Origin: Streptomyces sp. NRRL WC-3605
Lineage (GTDB): Bacteria; Actinomycetota; Actinomycetes; Streptomycetales; Streptomycetaceae
Assembly (NCBI RefSeq): GCF_001509795.1
Contig: NZ_LLZN01000002.1
Span: 62,001 to 126,000 of the forward strand
Reading direction: 5' to 3'
Length of the DNA stretch: 64,000 nt
A model generated the notes under the pieces. The model made no database searches. It was not told the DNA's origin and saw only the letters and a list, made by a program, of their open reading frames with translations. The position numbers were made by a program, and so were the translations under genes. Positions 34,527 through 43,331 of this stretch are shown in pieces. Each line of letters begins with the position of its first letter. Position 1 is the first letter of the stretch.

Positions 34527-36455
34527 TCAGCCCGCCGTGGTGGCGGCCGCGCAGGCGCCCGCGGCGCACTCCGTCAGCCAGGCGTCGAAGTCGGCGTCGT
34601 AACGGGTGCCGATCCCGGTGGCGTACACGGCGTGCCCGCCCGCGTAGTCACCGGCGCGGAACCGCTCCAGCATGCGGTGCACGTCCGCCGGGTGCCGTTC
34701 GAGCATGTAGCGCACGGCCAGGTATCCCCAGGCGTAGGTGCGGGTGACGTCGCTGTTGGCGTAGGTGCTCTGGAACAGTGTGCTGAGCCGGTAGGTGTGC
34801 CGTCCAGCCTCGCTGACCGCGTCCGTGTAGGTGCGGCCCCGGTAGCCGTAGGAGGCGTACTCGGCGAAGCCCTCGATCCACCAGACGTCCGGTACCGAGG
34901 TCTGCCGGCCGAAGTCGCCCTTCAGGTTGTCCCGGGCGTCCAGGTAGTGCGTGTACTCGTGGTTGAGGTTCCAGATGCGGGCCGCGTGCCCGGTGTCCTC
35001 GCTCTTCCGGTACATGACGGCGAAGGGCGCGTTCGCCGGGTCGTCCGGATCGCCGATGAGGGTCATGCCGCCGTTGTCGGTGCTGATGCCGAAGATCGCG
35101 CCGGCGTAGGTGCGGTAGTCCTCGCGCCCGGCGAAGACGTAGAGGTCGAGGGTCGACAGGTGCTGGCCCGGGATGGGTCCCGGGTCCCGGACGAGGTCGT
35201 GGACGTAGGCGTCCTGTCCGAGCAGGCTGGCGCACGCCGCGTCGAGGTCGGCCCGGGTGAGGGACTGGGCGCGGATCGTGCGGGCGGCGTCGCAGCGGTG
35301 GGTGATCGGCAGGGCCGCCCGCATCAGCCGGCCCTCGAGGTCGCAGATGCCGTAGTAGGCGCAGTTGCCGGCGTCGTAGGCGTCGGCCTGGGTGGCGACG
35401 CTCACCCAGAGCGCGGCGGTGCGGCCGGTGATCCGGGCGGTGTCCAGCAGGTGCCGGACGCGGGGCCGGACAGTGGTCCGCAGCTCGGGGTGCTCGACGT
35501 GCCGGGCCAGGTTCATGCCGGCGTTGGAGGTGAGGTACCCGCGGTCGGTGCCCAGCAGGTCGAGATGGGCGAGGGCGAAGGTGTGCAGGGTCCGTACGAC
35601 GGAGCGGTCGGCGATGACCGCCCGGACGTAGGCGGGGTTCCAGTTGCCGCGCCAGAGCGGGGTGTGGACGGCGTTCACGGCCGCGAGCATGCTCGGGAGG
35701 CTGTCGTAGGAGCGGTCGTAGTCGTCGAGTATCCGCTGGTAGACGTCGAGGTAGCGGGCCTGCCTGCCGGCGCTGTCGGTGAGGACGACGACCTCGCGCA
35801 GCACGTCGCCGTTGGCCGCGGTGACGTCGCGGGAGCGCGGGCGGGCGAAGAAGGCGTCCATACCGCGTGTGGTGGCGGCGCTGAGGGAGGGGCCGTAGGG
35901 GCCGGTGCCGTCGGGGTGGTTGTACTGCACGTAGTACCCGGCCCGCAGGAAGAGGACGAGCTGGCTGATACGGGAGGCGTTGTCGCCGCCGTACGTCCGC
36001 GCGACGCGCGTGAAGGCGTCGGCGACCGTGACCATCTGGGCCTCCCGGAAGACGGCCCGGGCGTCCGTGGCGCCGACGGAGAAGAGGCTGTTCACGCAGT
36101 CCGTGGTGGCCGCCCGGACGAAGGCGACGAGCTCCGCCCCGGTACGGCTGCCGAAGTCGGCGGGGGTGCAGGCGGCGGCGCGCAGGCCGGGTGCCGGGGT
36201 CCGGTGGACGGGGAGGCGGGTCGGTGTCAGGGGCGGCAACTCGACCGATTTGACCGGCCGTTCCTGGACGGCGGGTGCGGAGGTGGTGTCGGGGGACGGC
36301 CCGGCCGGGGGCGGTGCGGGTGTCCCGGTGGACGCGGCGGTGGGGGTGGGGCCTGACTGCGCGGCCGGTGCGGGGGCCGTGATCACGGCCGTGAGGGCGG
36401 CGCCGGCGATCAGTGCGGACGCCATGCGTCTGGGCAGCACGAAGCGGTAGCGCAT
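34527..36455 (-). CDS. Secreted M9-family microbial collagenase
   Basis: A secreted zinc metalloprotease of the microbial collagenase family (M9). The 642-residue product has a signal peptide (residues 1-32, ALIAGAALTAVITAPAPAA), a Pro/Thr-rich linker, an activator-like domain (about 90-330) and the peptidase domain (about 340-630). The zinc site is HEYTH (499-503) with the third ligand Glu528 in WWIEGFAEYAS. There is no PKD or collagen-binding domain, so it is shorter than clostridial enzymes and may prefer gelatin or peptides. GGAGG lies 8 bp before the ATG at 36455. A near-perfect palindrome sits about 85 bp upstream. Confidence 0.94.
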   Translation of the reverse strand: MRYRFVLPRRMASALIAGAALTAVITAPAPAAQSGPTPTAASTGTPAPPPAGPSPDTTSAPAVQERPVKSVELPPLTPTRLPVHRTPAPGLRAAACTPADFGSRTGAELVAFVRAATTDCVNSLFSVGATDARAVFREAQMVTVADAFTRVARTYGGDNASRISQLVLFLRAGYYVQYNHPDGTGPYGPSLSAATTRGMDAFFARPRSRDVTAANGDVLREVVVLTDSAGRQARYLDVYQRILDDYDRSYDSLPSMLAAVNAVHTPLWRGNWNPAYVRAVIADRSVVRTLHTFALAHLDLLGTDRGYLTSNAGMNLARHVEHPELRTTVRPRVRHLLDTARITGRTAALWVSVATQADAYDAGNCAYYGICDLEGRLMRAALPITHRCDAARTIRAQSLTRADLDAACASLLGQDAYVHDLVRDPGPIPGQHLSTLDLYVFAGREDYRTYAGAIFGISTDNGGMTLIGDPDDPANAPFAVMYRKSEDTGHAARIWNLNHEYTHYLDARDNLKGDFGRQTSVPDVWWIEGFAEYASYGYRGRTYTDAVSEAGRHTYRLSTLFQSTYANSDVTRTYAWGYLAVRYMLERHPADVHRMLERFRAGDYAGGHAVYATGIGTRYDADFDAWLTECAAGACAAATTAG

Positions 36456-36540
36456 CGAGGGATCCTCCAGGGACGGATGCGCCTCGGGGTGGGGTGCTGA
36501 GGCGTGTGGGGACTGTCTCAACACCGATGCGCGCCAACAA

Positions 36541-36557
36541 TGCCATGTGACATAGCA
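36541..36557. promoter_or_regulatory. Palindrome upstream of collagenase gene
   Basis: TGCCATGTGACATAGCA is a 17-bp palindrome with one mismatched pair and core ATGT-G-ACAT, 86 bp upstream of the collagenase start. Candidate operator; the regulator is unknown. Confidence 0.4.
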
Positions 36558-36605
36558 CTTGGAGCCGCGCGGTCATAACGCCCGCGGTCTCCACCGCCGT
36601 TGCGG

Positions 36606-37565
36606 CTACGCGCCCGGCACTCCCCAGGTGCGTGCGGCCCAGGCCCTCAAGTGCGGTGACTGGGCGACGAGTTGGCGGTGCGCCTCGGCGGCGGACTGGA
36701 ACAGCGCGTCGACGAGTTCCGCGGAGACGGCCGTGGGCCGCCAGGCCAGCACGTACCGGCACCACAGCGGCGTGCCCTGCAGCGGCTTCACGACCACCTG
36801 CGGGAGGGGCCGCATGGTGGGCTGTACGGCGGCCACGCCCAGACCGTCGGCGATCATGCCCTGCAGTTGCCGGTGGTCGCCGAGGAACTCGTGGGCCACC
36901 GCGGGGGTGAACCCGGCGGCCGCGCAGGCCGCGTGGAACACCTCGGGCCAGCCGGCCCCGTCGTCCGGTGTCAGGAACCACTCCTCCCCCGCCAGGTCGG
37001 CGAGGGCGACCTGGGAGCGCTGGGCGAGCGGGTGCCGGGACGGCAGCGCGACGAAGGTCGGCTCGGTGACGATCCCGCGGTGGGCGACCGCGTCGGAGTG
37101 CCGCAGCTCACGCCCCGGATAGTCGGCGGCGAGGCCGGCGTCGACCGCGCCCTCCTCCAGCAGCTCGACGATCCGCGAGGACGCGTACACGCTGTTCACC
37201 GCGAGGGAGACGTCCGCCATGCGGGCGCGCAGCCCGGACACCATGCCCGCCAGCATCGGCGAGTTCGTGGCGGCGACCCGCAGCGTCCGCCGGGCCGCGA
37301 CGGCCCCGGCGGCGGGGCGCCGGCCGATGGCGTCCGCGCGGGCCAGCACGTCCCGCGCGGAGGCGACCACCTCGAAGCCGTACGGCGTCAGCTGCACCCC
37401 GGCCGGGCCTCGCTCGAAGACGGGCTCGCCGAAGTACCGCTCGATCCGGCGGAGCTGCGTGCTGACCGCGGGCTGCGAGTACCCCAGCTCGGCGGCGGCC
37501 CGGCCGACGCTCCCCGCGTCCGCGATGGCGCACAGCACACGCAGATGCCGTAGCTCCAGCTCCAC
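36606..37565 (-). CDS. LysR-family regulator (divergent from gap)
   Basis: A 319-residue LysR regulator. The winged helix (1-60) shows LRHLRVLCAIADAGSVGRAAAELGYSQPAVSTQLRRIERYFGEPVFER as region, with QPAVSTQLRRIERY as recognition helix; the effector domain runs from about 92 to 300. GTG 37565 is preceded by GGAGGGTG. It is divergent from the GAPDH gene, with a CCTA-N10-TAGG repeat (37698-37715) in the 159-bp gap, so it may control gap as well as itself. It lies downstream of no other gene on its strand. Confidence 0.92.
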   Translation of the reverse strand: MELELRHLRVLCAIADAGSVGRAAAELGYSQPAVSTQLRRIERYFGEPVFERGPAGVQLTPYGFEVVASARDVLARADAIGRRPAAGAVAARRTLRVAATNSPMLAGMVSGLRARMADVSLAVNSVYASSRIVELLEEGAVDAGLAADYPGRELRHSDAVAHRGIVTEPTFVALPSRHPLAQRSQVALADLAGEEWFLTPDDGAGWPEVFHAACAAAGFTPAVAHEFLGDHRQLQGMIADGLGVAAVQPTMRPLPQVVVKPLQGTPLWCRYVLAWRPTAVSAELVDALFQSAAEAHRQLVAQSPHLRAWAARTWGVPGA

Positions 37566-37681
37566 CCGTCACACCCTCCTCGTCGGGGCCGCCGCTCCGC
37601 CGTACTCCGGCGAAACGGTGCGATACAGGGCCATCCCATCACGGGCGGACCCCCCTTCGAACACGCATCGGACCCTGCGGT

Positions 37682-37715
37682 TAGCATATGAGCGCCACCT
37701 AGCTCGAAAGATAGG
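37682..37715 (+). promoter_or_regulatory. Promoter/operator region of gap
   Basis: TAGCAT (37682-37687) is a possible -10 for gap. Immediately downstream CCTA (37698-37701) and TAGG (37712-37715) form an inverted repeat with 10 bp between, similar in shape to a LysR half-site pair. Confidence 0.4.
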
Positions 37716-37724
37716 CCCGCGCCC

Positions 37725-39170
37725 GTGACTGTCAACGACGACTCGTTCACCAGCTGGAAGAACCGCGAGGAGATCGCGGAATCGATGATCCCGATCATCG
37801 GGAAGCTGCACCGGGAGAGGGACGTCACCGTCCTCCTCCACAGCCGCTCCTTGGTGAACAAGTCGGTGGTCAGCATCCTGAAGACGCACCGCTTCGCCCG
37901 GCAGATCGCGGGTGAGGAGCTCTCGGTCACCGAGACGCTGCCGTTCCTCCAGGCCCTGGCCGCCCTCGACCTCGGCCCCTCCCAGATCGACCTGGGCATC
38001 CTGGCGTCCACCTACAAGGCCGACGACCGCGGCCTGACCGTGGAGGCGTTCACCGCCGAGGCCGTCGCGGGTGCCACCGGCGCCAACAAGATCGAGCGGG
38101 GCGAGGGACGCGACGTCGTCCTGTACGGCTTCGGCCGGATCGGCCGGCTCGTCGCCCGACTGCTCATCGAGAAGTCCGGCTCGGGAAACGGCCTGCGGCT
38201 GCGGGCCATCGTCGTGCGCGGCGGCGGCGAGCGGGACATCGTGAAGCGCGCCTCGCTGCTGCGCCGCGACTCCATCCACGGGCAGTTCCAGGGCACGATC
38301 ACCGTGGACGAGGCGAGCAGCACGATCTTCGCCAACGGCAACGCGATCAAGGTGATCTACGCGAACGACCCCTCCGAGGTCGACTACACGGCGTACGGCA
38401 TCAAGAACGCCATCCTCATCGACAACACCGGCAAGTGGCGCGACCGCGAGGGCCTGTCGAAGCACCTGCGCCCCGGTGTCGACAAGGTCGTGCTGACCGC
38501 GCCCGGCAAGGGCGACGTCCCGAACATCGTGCACGGCGTCAACCACGACACGATCAAGCCGGACGAGCAGATCCTGTCCTGCGCCTCCTGCACCACCAAC
38601 GCCATCGTCCCGCCGCTGAAGGCGATGGACGACGAGTACGGCGTGCAGCGCGGGCACGTGGAGACCGTCCACTCGTTCACCAACGACCAGAACCTGCTGG
38701 ACAACTACCACAAGTCCGAGCGCCGGGGCCGTTCCGCGCCGCTCAACATGGTCATCACTGAGACCGGTGCCGCCTCCGCCGTCGCCAAGGCGCTGCCCGA
38801 CCTCAAGGCCCGCATCACCGGCAGCTCCATCCGGGTGCCGGTGCCGGACGTCTCCATCGCGATCCTGAACCTGCAGCTGAAGCGGGAGACGACCCGCGAG
38901 GAGGTGCACGACTACCTGCGCGAGGTGTCGCTGACCTCGCCGCTGCGCCGCCAGATCGACTTCATCACGGCGCCCGACGCGGTCTCCAGCGACTTCATCG
39001 GCTCCCGGCACGCGTCGATCGTGGACGCGGGCGCGCTGAAGGTCGAGGGCGACAACGCCATCCTCTACCTCTGGTACGACAACGAGTTCGGCTACTCCTG
39101 CCAGGTCATCCGGGTCGTCCAGCACGTCTCCGGGGTGGAGTACCCGACCTACCCGGCACCGGCCGTCTGA
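37725..39170 (+). CDS. gap: Glyceraldehyde-3-phosphate dehydrogenase, N-terminally extended
   Basis: Phosphorylating glyceraldehyde-3-phosphate dehydrogenase of the long type. The 481-residue product has about 128 extra residues before the NAD-binding fold, which starts at VVLYGFGRIGRL (131-142). The catalytic cysteine is Cys289 in CASCTTNA; NMVITETGAASAVAKALPDL and WYDNEFGYSCQV complete the catalytic domain. This extended form occurs alongside the normal-length enzyme in many actinobacteria and is probably a second isozyme, perhaps biased to gluconeogenesis. The extension resembles no domain I can name. GTG start without a strong ribosome binding site. Its 3' end overlaps the convergent nucleotidyltransferase gene by 22 bp. 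Confidence 0.95.
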   Translation: MTVNDDSFTSWKNREEIAESMIPIIGKLHRERDVTVLLHSRSLVNKSVVSILKTHRFARQIAGEELSVTETLPFLQALAALDLGPSQIDLGILASTYKADDRGLTVEAFTAEAVAGATGANKIERGEGRDVVLYGFGRIGRLVARLLIEKSGSGNGLRLRAIVVRGGGERDIVKRASLLRRDSIHGQFQGTITVDEASSTIFANGNAIKVIYANDPSEVDYTAYGIKNAILIDNTGKWRDREGLSKHLRPGVDKVVLTAPGKGDVPNIVHGVNHDTIKPDEQILSCASCTTNAIVPPLKAMDDEYGVQRGHVETVHSFTNDQNLLDNYHKSERRGRSAPLNMVITETGAASAVAKALPDLKARITGSSIRVPVPDVSIAILNLQLKRETTREEVHDYLREVSLTSPLRRQIDFITAPDAVSSDFIGSRHASIVDAGALKVEGDNAILYLWYDNEFGYSCQVIRVVQHVSGVEYPTYPAPAV

Positions 39171-40012
39171 TCCGGTCCCCCGTGCCCCGCGGCCGGGGCG
39201 GACGCCCTCCGGTGGGCGTCCGCCCCGGCCGCCGCGTCGACCTGTCCTGCGACCCAGGCCAGGAAGTCCCGCACCTCTTCGGCGGGCAGCGCGGCCGCGT
39301 CCGTGCGTGAGGGCCGCTCGTAGCTGCGCAGGGCGGCCTCGACGAGGGGGCGGAAGCGTTCCTCGGCGGCGGCGACCTCACGGGCCGCGCGGCGCTTGGG
39401 CTGCCAGTGCCCGGTCCGGCAGTAGCGCACCGAGCGGCAGCCGTTGAGGACCCGGTTGTCCGCGAGGTGCCCGTCGCCCGCGCTGTGCTCCCGGACGGAG
39501 GCGCGGATCGCGGCGAGCAGGTCGGCGCAGGCGGGCTCGGCGATCGCCTCGCGCGCAGGGGCCCCGTACAGCGTCCGCCCCGCCTGGTGGGCGACGGAGC
39601 GGTCGATGACGTACCAGAAGGCCGGGGACCCGGCCGGGTCGAGGCTGAGCCGGGCGGGCAGCAGCGGCCCGGTGTTGAGGTCGAGCAGATATCCGGCGCC
39701 GCCGGACGGCCGGGCCGCGAAGCCGGCTTCGTACACCACGAGTTCCAGTCCGGCGGCCGGGCAGGGCAGCGCGGGGTGCGTGAGGGCGGCGGCGAGATCG
39801 GTGAGCAGCGGGGCGGGCGGTGTCCCGTCCAGCACGACGGTGACGTCGGTGTCGCTGCGGCCGTGCCGGTAGTCGCCGAGCGCGACGGAGCCGACCGCCA
39901 CCACGCTCACCAGGCGCGTGCCGCACAGGCGGTGCGTGCGGCGGACCAGTTCGGCGAGGTAGGGCCGCAGTTCGGCGGGGACGGCGTGCGGGTCCACGAG
40001 TGTCCGGGTCAT
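39149..40012 (-). CDS. Nucleotidyltransferase-domain protein (aminoglycoside adenylyltransferase-like)
   Basis: A 287-residue protein with an N-terminal nucleotidyltransferase fold: VVAVGSVALGDYRHGRSDTDVTVVL (about 37-61) has the GS...G...DxD signature with both catalytic aspartates. The C-terminal half is helical (DUF4111-like), the architecture of AadA-type streptomycin/spectinomycin adenylyltransferases. Whether it modifies an antibiotic is unknown; many actinobacterial members do not confer resistance. The N-terminal ATG gives MTRTLVDPHAVPAELRPYLAELVRR. No ribosome binding site is clear. Confidence 0.82.
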   Translation of the reverse strand: MTRTLVDPHAVPAELRPYLAELVRRTHRLCGTRLVSVVAVGSVALGDYRHGRSDTDVTVVLDGTPPAPLLTDLAAALTHPALPCPAAGLELVVYEAGFAARPSGGAGYLLDLNTGPLLPARLSLDPAGSPAFWYVIDRSVAHQAGRTLYGAPAREAIAEPACADLLAAIRASVREHSAGDGHLADNRVLNGCRSVRYCRTGHWQPKRRAAREVAAAEERFRPLVEAALRSYERPSRTDAAALPAEEVRDFLAWVAGQVDAAAGADAHRRASAPAAGHGGPDQTAGAG

Positions 40013-40312
40013 ACGCCCAGTGTTCCGCACGGCCGGAAACCGCTGATTGCCCGATGACGACCGGTCGGGTCCGGGCGTTCGGGTCGCGCCGGTGTCCCGG
40101 TTCCGGCCAATATCGGCGCACGGCACGACAGGCGCCGCGCGGGTGCTCTGCACCGGGCCACCGGCCGGCGCCCTCGATCTGTCCTGCGCGGACACCGCCC
40201 CACTCACGCCTTCACATCGCTGCCACACCTCCTCCACATGCCGGACACATCCAGCCGGGGTGCGCAGCGCGGGGCAGACGGTACGCGCGCCACCTGCCTA
40301 GCCTCCCGGGCC
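40013..40312. other. Divergent intergenic region
   Basis: A 300-bp stretch without a gene. TAGCCT at 40299-40304 is a likely -10 for the secreted protein gene, only 8 bp before its ATG, suggesting a leaderless mRNA. Nothing clear was seen for the opposite strand. Confidence 0.5.
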
Positions 40313-40840
40313 ATGCGATCACCACGTATGAGACGCCTGGGTCTCACCACCGTCCTCGCCCTCCTGCTGGCCGTGTTCGGGCTCGCCCCCAGCGCGAGCG
40401 CGGCGGACCCCGGACCGGCGGACCTGGCCTTCGCCACCGACGCCGCGACGACCACGCCCGGCGGCACGGTGCAGCTCTCGATGACGCTCACCAACAACAA
40501 GTCGTACGACGTCCTGTTCGTCTACCAGACGATCCAGCCCACCTGGCTCACCACTCAGCGCCCCGACCTGAAGTACAGCTTCACCGGCTGCACGCTCGCC
40601 ACCGCCGCGGGCAGCGCCCCGTGCGCCGGCACCGGGCCCGCCGACCTCGGCGCGAACTACGGGGCGACCATCCCGCCCGGGCAGAGCCGCACCGTCACGC
40701 TGACGCTCCAGGTCGCCGCCGACTCCGGCTGCAACGGCAACATCGGCTTCTACTCGTACTACTACGCCGAGTTCAGCGACGCGACCAACGTCAGCGGCGG
40801 CCCGGTCTTCACCCCGGAGACCCGGGTGCTCTGCGCCTGA
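40313..40840 (+). CDS. Secreted hypothetical protein, 175 aa
   Basis: A secreted protein with signal peptide (MRSPRMRRLGLTTVLALLLAVFGLAPSASA, cleavage before ADPGP). The mature part of about 145 residues is a single beta-rich domain (TPGGTVQLSMTLTNNKSYDV, GQSRTVTLTLQVAADSGC) resembling an extracellular immunoglobulin-like or DUF11-type module, with four cysteines that could form two disulfides (GCTLATAAGSAPC and SGCNG...VLC). No catalytic motif. The ATG at 40313 is chosen because it follows a -10-like TAGCCT by 8 bp; an ATG five codons later is possible. Confidence 0.78.
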   Translation: MRSPRMRRLGLTTVLALLLAVFGLAPSASAADPGPADLAFATDAATTTPGGTVQLSMTLTNNKSYDVLFVYQTIQPTWLTTQRPDLKYSFTGCTLATAAGSAPCAGTGPADLGANYGATIPPGQSRTVTLTLQVAADSGCNGNIGFYSYYYAEFSDATNVSGGPVFTPETRVLCA

Positions 40841-40866
40841 GGTCCGGCCGGCCGGTTTCGTGAGCG

Positions 40867-40906
40867 CCGTGCCCCGCGCGCGGGCCTCTCCCCGCGCGGG
40901 GCACGG
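40867..40906 (+). terminator. Stem-loop terminator
   Basis: 40867-40880 and 40893-40906 form a perfect 14-bp stem with a 12-nt loop, 26 bp after the secreted protein stop and before the hydrogenase maturation operon. Confidence 0.8.
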
Positions 40907-41007
40907 TGACGAAAGCGAGCCGTATGGAGCAAGAGACCGGCCAGGGGGCGGCGAAACGCCGTCGTGGTCCTTCTCGCCCCACGCCAAAGGGACGAACATG
41001 CCCGGTC

Positions 41008-42690
41008 ATGGAGATCTTGCTCGTCGCCAGCGCGTTCAACAGCCTGTCCCAGCGCGTGTACGCGGAACTGTCCGACCAAGGGCACCGGGTGGACGTCGTC
41101 CTCGCCTCGCAGGGCGACGACGCGGTCCGGACCGCGGTACGCGCGGCCCGCCCGGAACTGATCGTCGCCCCCATGCTCAAGACGGCCCTGCCGGAGGAGG
41201 TGTGGCGGGAGCACACCTGTCTCGTCGTGCACCCCGGCCCGCCGGGGGACCGCGGGCCGTCCGCCCTGGACTGGGCGATCGCCGACGGGGTGACCCACTG
41301 GGGCGTGACCGTGCTCCAGGCCGAGGCGGGCATGGACGCGGGCGCCGTGTGGGCGGCCGAGACCTTCCCGGTGCCCGACGCCGGCAAGAGCGACCTGTAC
41401 CGGGGCGAGGTCTCCGACGCCGCCTCGGCCGCCGTGCTGCAGGCCGTGCGCCGCTACGCCGAAGGATCGTTCAAGCCGAAGCCCCAGACCGACCCCGCGA
41501 TCCGCGTGCTGTGGCGCGACGCCTTCCGCCAGGACCAGCGCCGCATCGACTGGGACAAGGACGACACCCGTACGGTGGTGCGCAAACTGCGCGGCGCCGA
41601 CTCCCAGCCCGGCGTGCTGGACGAACTCCTCGGCCGTGAGCTGTTCCTGCACGGCGGGCACCCCGAGGACCGGCTGCGCGGACGCCCCGGCGAGCTGCTG
41701 GCGACCCGCGCGGGCGCGATCTGCCGGGCCACCGTCGACGGTGCGGTCTGGATCCCCGAGCTGCGCCCCCGCAAGGCGTCCGGCGACCCGGCGCCGTTCC
41801 GCCGCCCGGCGGCCTCCGTGCTGGACTCCTACCAGCGGCCCGCCGAGCCCCGGCTCCCGGAGATCGCCGCGCCGCTCGAACTGCCCGCCGACCGCACCAC
41901 CTGGACCGACATCCGCTACCGGCAGCGCGGCGACGTCGGCTTCCTGCGCTTCTCGTTCCCCGGCGGCGCGATGAGCACCGAGCACTGCCGCCGGCTGCAC
42001 GCCGCCTACCGGTACGCCCTCACCCGCCCGACCCGGCTGCTGGTGCTCGGCGGCGCCCGGGACTTCTTCTCCAACGGCATCCACCTCAACGTCATCGAGG
42101 CGGCGCAGGACAGCGCGGGCGAGTCCTGGTCGAACCTCAACGCCATGGACGACCTGGTCGAAGCCGTGCTGCGGACCACCGACCGGCTGGTCGTGGCGGC
42201 CCTCGGCGGCAACGCGGCGGCCGGCGGGGTCATGCTCGCCCTGGCCGCCGACGAGGTGTGGTGCCGCTCCGGCGCCGTCCTCAACCCGCACTACCGCCGG
42301 ATGGGCCTGTACGGCTCCGAGTTCTGGACGTACTCGCTGCCGCGCCGGGTCGGCGTCGAGACGGCGCACCGGCTGACCACCGAGGCGTTCCCGGTGAGCG
42401 CCGCGAGCGCCGCGCGGATCGGCCTGGTGGACCGTCTGGTGCCCGTGCCTCCGCGCGAGTTCGGCGCCGAGGTGGACCGGCTGGCCGGCGCGCTCGCCGC
42501 CGCCCCGGACCTGGAGCGGCGGATCGAGGCCAAGGCCGCGGCCCGCCAGGCCGACGAGAAGCGGCAGCCGCTCGCCGAGTACCGGCGGGACGAGCTCGCC
42601 CGGATGCGGGCCGTCTTCTTCGACCCGCGCGCCCCCTACCACGCCCTGCGGTCGGCCTTCGTACGGAAGCTGCCGGCGGGCGCGCGGTGA
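41008..42690 (+). CDS. hypX: Hydrogenase maturation factor HypX
   Basis: HypX makes the CO ligand of the [NiFe] site under aerobic conditions, from the formyl group of N10-formyl-tetrahydrofolate via formyl-CoA. The 560-residue product has both modules: a formyltransferase-like N-terminus with CLVVHPGPPGDRGPSALDWA (His75 in the active-site region) and an enoyl-CoA hydratase-like C-terminus (about 310-500) with GGARDFFSNGIHLNVIE and ALGGNAAAGGVMLALAADE. Its presence fits an oxygen-tolerant hydrogenase. ATG 41008 starts the homology but lacks a good ribosome binding site; AAAGGG lies about 18 bp upstream. It is the first gene of the maturation operon and overlaps the next as GTGA. Confidence 0.94.
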   Translation: MEILLVASAFNSLSQRVYAELSDQGHRVDVVLASQGDDAVRTAVRAARPELIVAPMLKTALPEEVWREHTCLVVHPGPPGDRGPSALDWAIADGVTHWGVTVLQAEAGMDAGAVWAAETFPVPDAGKSDLYRGEVSDAASAAVLQAVRRYAEGSFKPKPQTDPAIRVLWRDAFRQDQRRIDWDKDDTRTVVRKLRGADSQPGVLDELLGRELFLHGGHPEDRLRGRPGELLATRAGAICRATVDGAVWIPELRPRKASGDPAPFRRPAASVLDSYQRPAEPRLPEIAAPLELPADRTTWTDIRYRQRGDVGFLRFSFPGGAMSTEHCRRLHAAYRYALTRPTRLLVLGGARDFFSNGIHLNVIEAAQDSAGESWSNLNAMDDLVEAVLRTTDRLVVAALGGNAAAGGVMLALAADEVWCRSGAVLNPHYRRMGLYGSEFWTYSLPRRVGVETAHRLTTEAFPVSAASAARIGLVDRLVPVPPREFGAEVDRLAGALAAAPDLERRIEAKAAARQADEKRQPLAEYRRDELARMRAVFFDPRAPYHALRSAFVRKLPAGAR

Positions 42691-43331
42691 GCGCGCGGCT
42701 GCTGGTGGCGGGTGTCGGGAACATCTTCCTCGCGGACGACGCGTTCGGCCCGGAGGTGATCCGCGCCCTGGACGAGCGGCCCCTGCCGTCCGGGGTGACC
42801 GTGCGGGACTTCGGCATCCGCGGGCTCGACCTCGCCTACACCCTGCTCGACGGCTACGACACGGCCGTCCTGGTCGACGCGGCGGTCCGGGGCCACACCC
42901 CGGGCACGCTGTCGCTGATCGAGCCGGAGCTCCCCGGCGCCACGGCCGCCGGGCCGCCGCCCGAGGCGCACGGCATGGACCCGGCGAAGGTCCTGGCCCT
43001 CGCCGCCCACCTGGGTGACGAACCGCTCCCCCGGGTCCTCGTCCTGGCCTGCGAGCCCGAACGGGTCCCGCAGGGCGACGAGGACATCACACCCGGCGTC
43101 AGCGCGACCGTGCGGGCGGCGGTGCCGGAGGCGGTGGCGGCGCTGCACACCCTGGTCCCGGAGCTGCTCGCCGACCCCGCGGCGACGCCCGCGTTGCGCC
43201 GCCCGGACGAATCCGCCGCCCCCGCCCCGGCCGGGGTCCGGCCCGCGGAGGCCGGGGGCGCGGAGGATCGGCAGCGGACCGGCCCCCCGGTCCCTCCCCC
43301 ACCGACCGCGAGGAGCAGCGCCGATGTGTGA
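42687..43331 (+). CDS. Hydrogenase maturation endopeptidase (HyaD/HybD type)
   Basis: Nickel-dependent endopeptidase that removes the C-terminal tail of the hydrogenase large subunit once nickel is in place. The 214-residue product shows VAGVGNIFLADDAFGPEV (residues 6-23), the acidic nickel-binding region, VLVDAAVRG and the histidine in EAHGMDP. A Pro/Ala-rich tail of about 55 residues extends beyond the family's usual end (about 160). The GTG overlaps the hypX stop by 4 bp and its own stop overlaps hypB by 8 bp. Its substrate is evidently the large subunit at 50940-52733. Confidence 0.93.
   Translation: MSARLLVAGVGNIFLADDAFGPEVIRALDERPLPSGVTVRDFGIRGLDLAYTLLDGYDTAVLVDAAVRGHTPGTLSLIEPELPGATAAGPPPEAHGMDPAKVLALAAHLGDEPLPRVLVLACEPERVPQGDEDITPGVSATVRAAVPEAVAALHTLVPELLADPAATPALRRPDESAAPAPAGVRPAEAGGAEDRQRTGPPVPPPPTARSSADV

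Noticed and set aside
39149..40012. Calling the nucleotidyltransferase an antibiotic resistance gene
   Set aside because: The fold and DxD motif support a nucleotidyltransferase, but nothing in the sequence shows an aminoglycoside substrate.
40860..41639. Alternative start for hypX at ATG 40998, which has better ribosome binding site spacing
   Set aside because: It is in a different frame that gives an Arg-rich 200-odd residue shadow product; the hypX homology begins at 41008.
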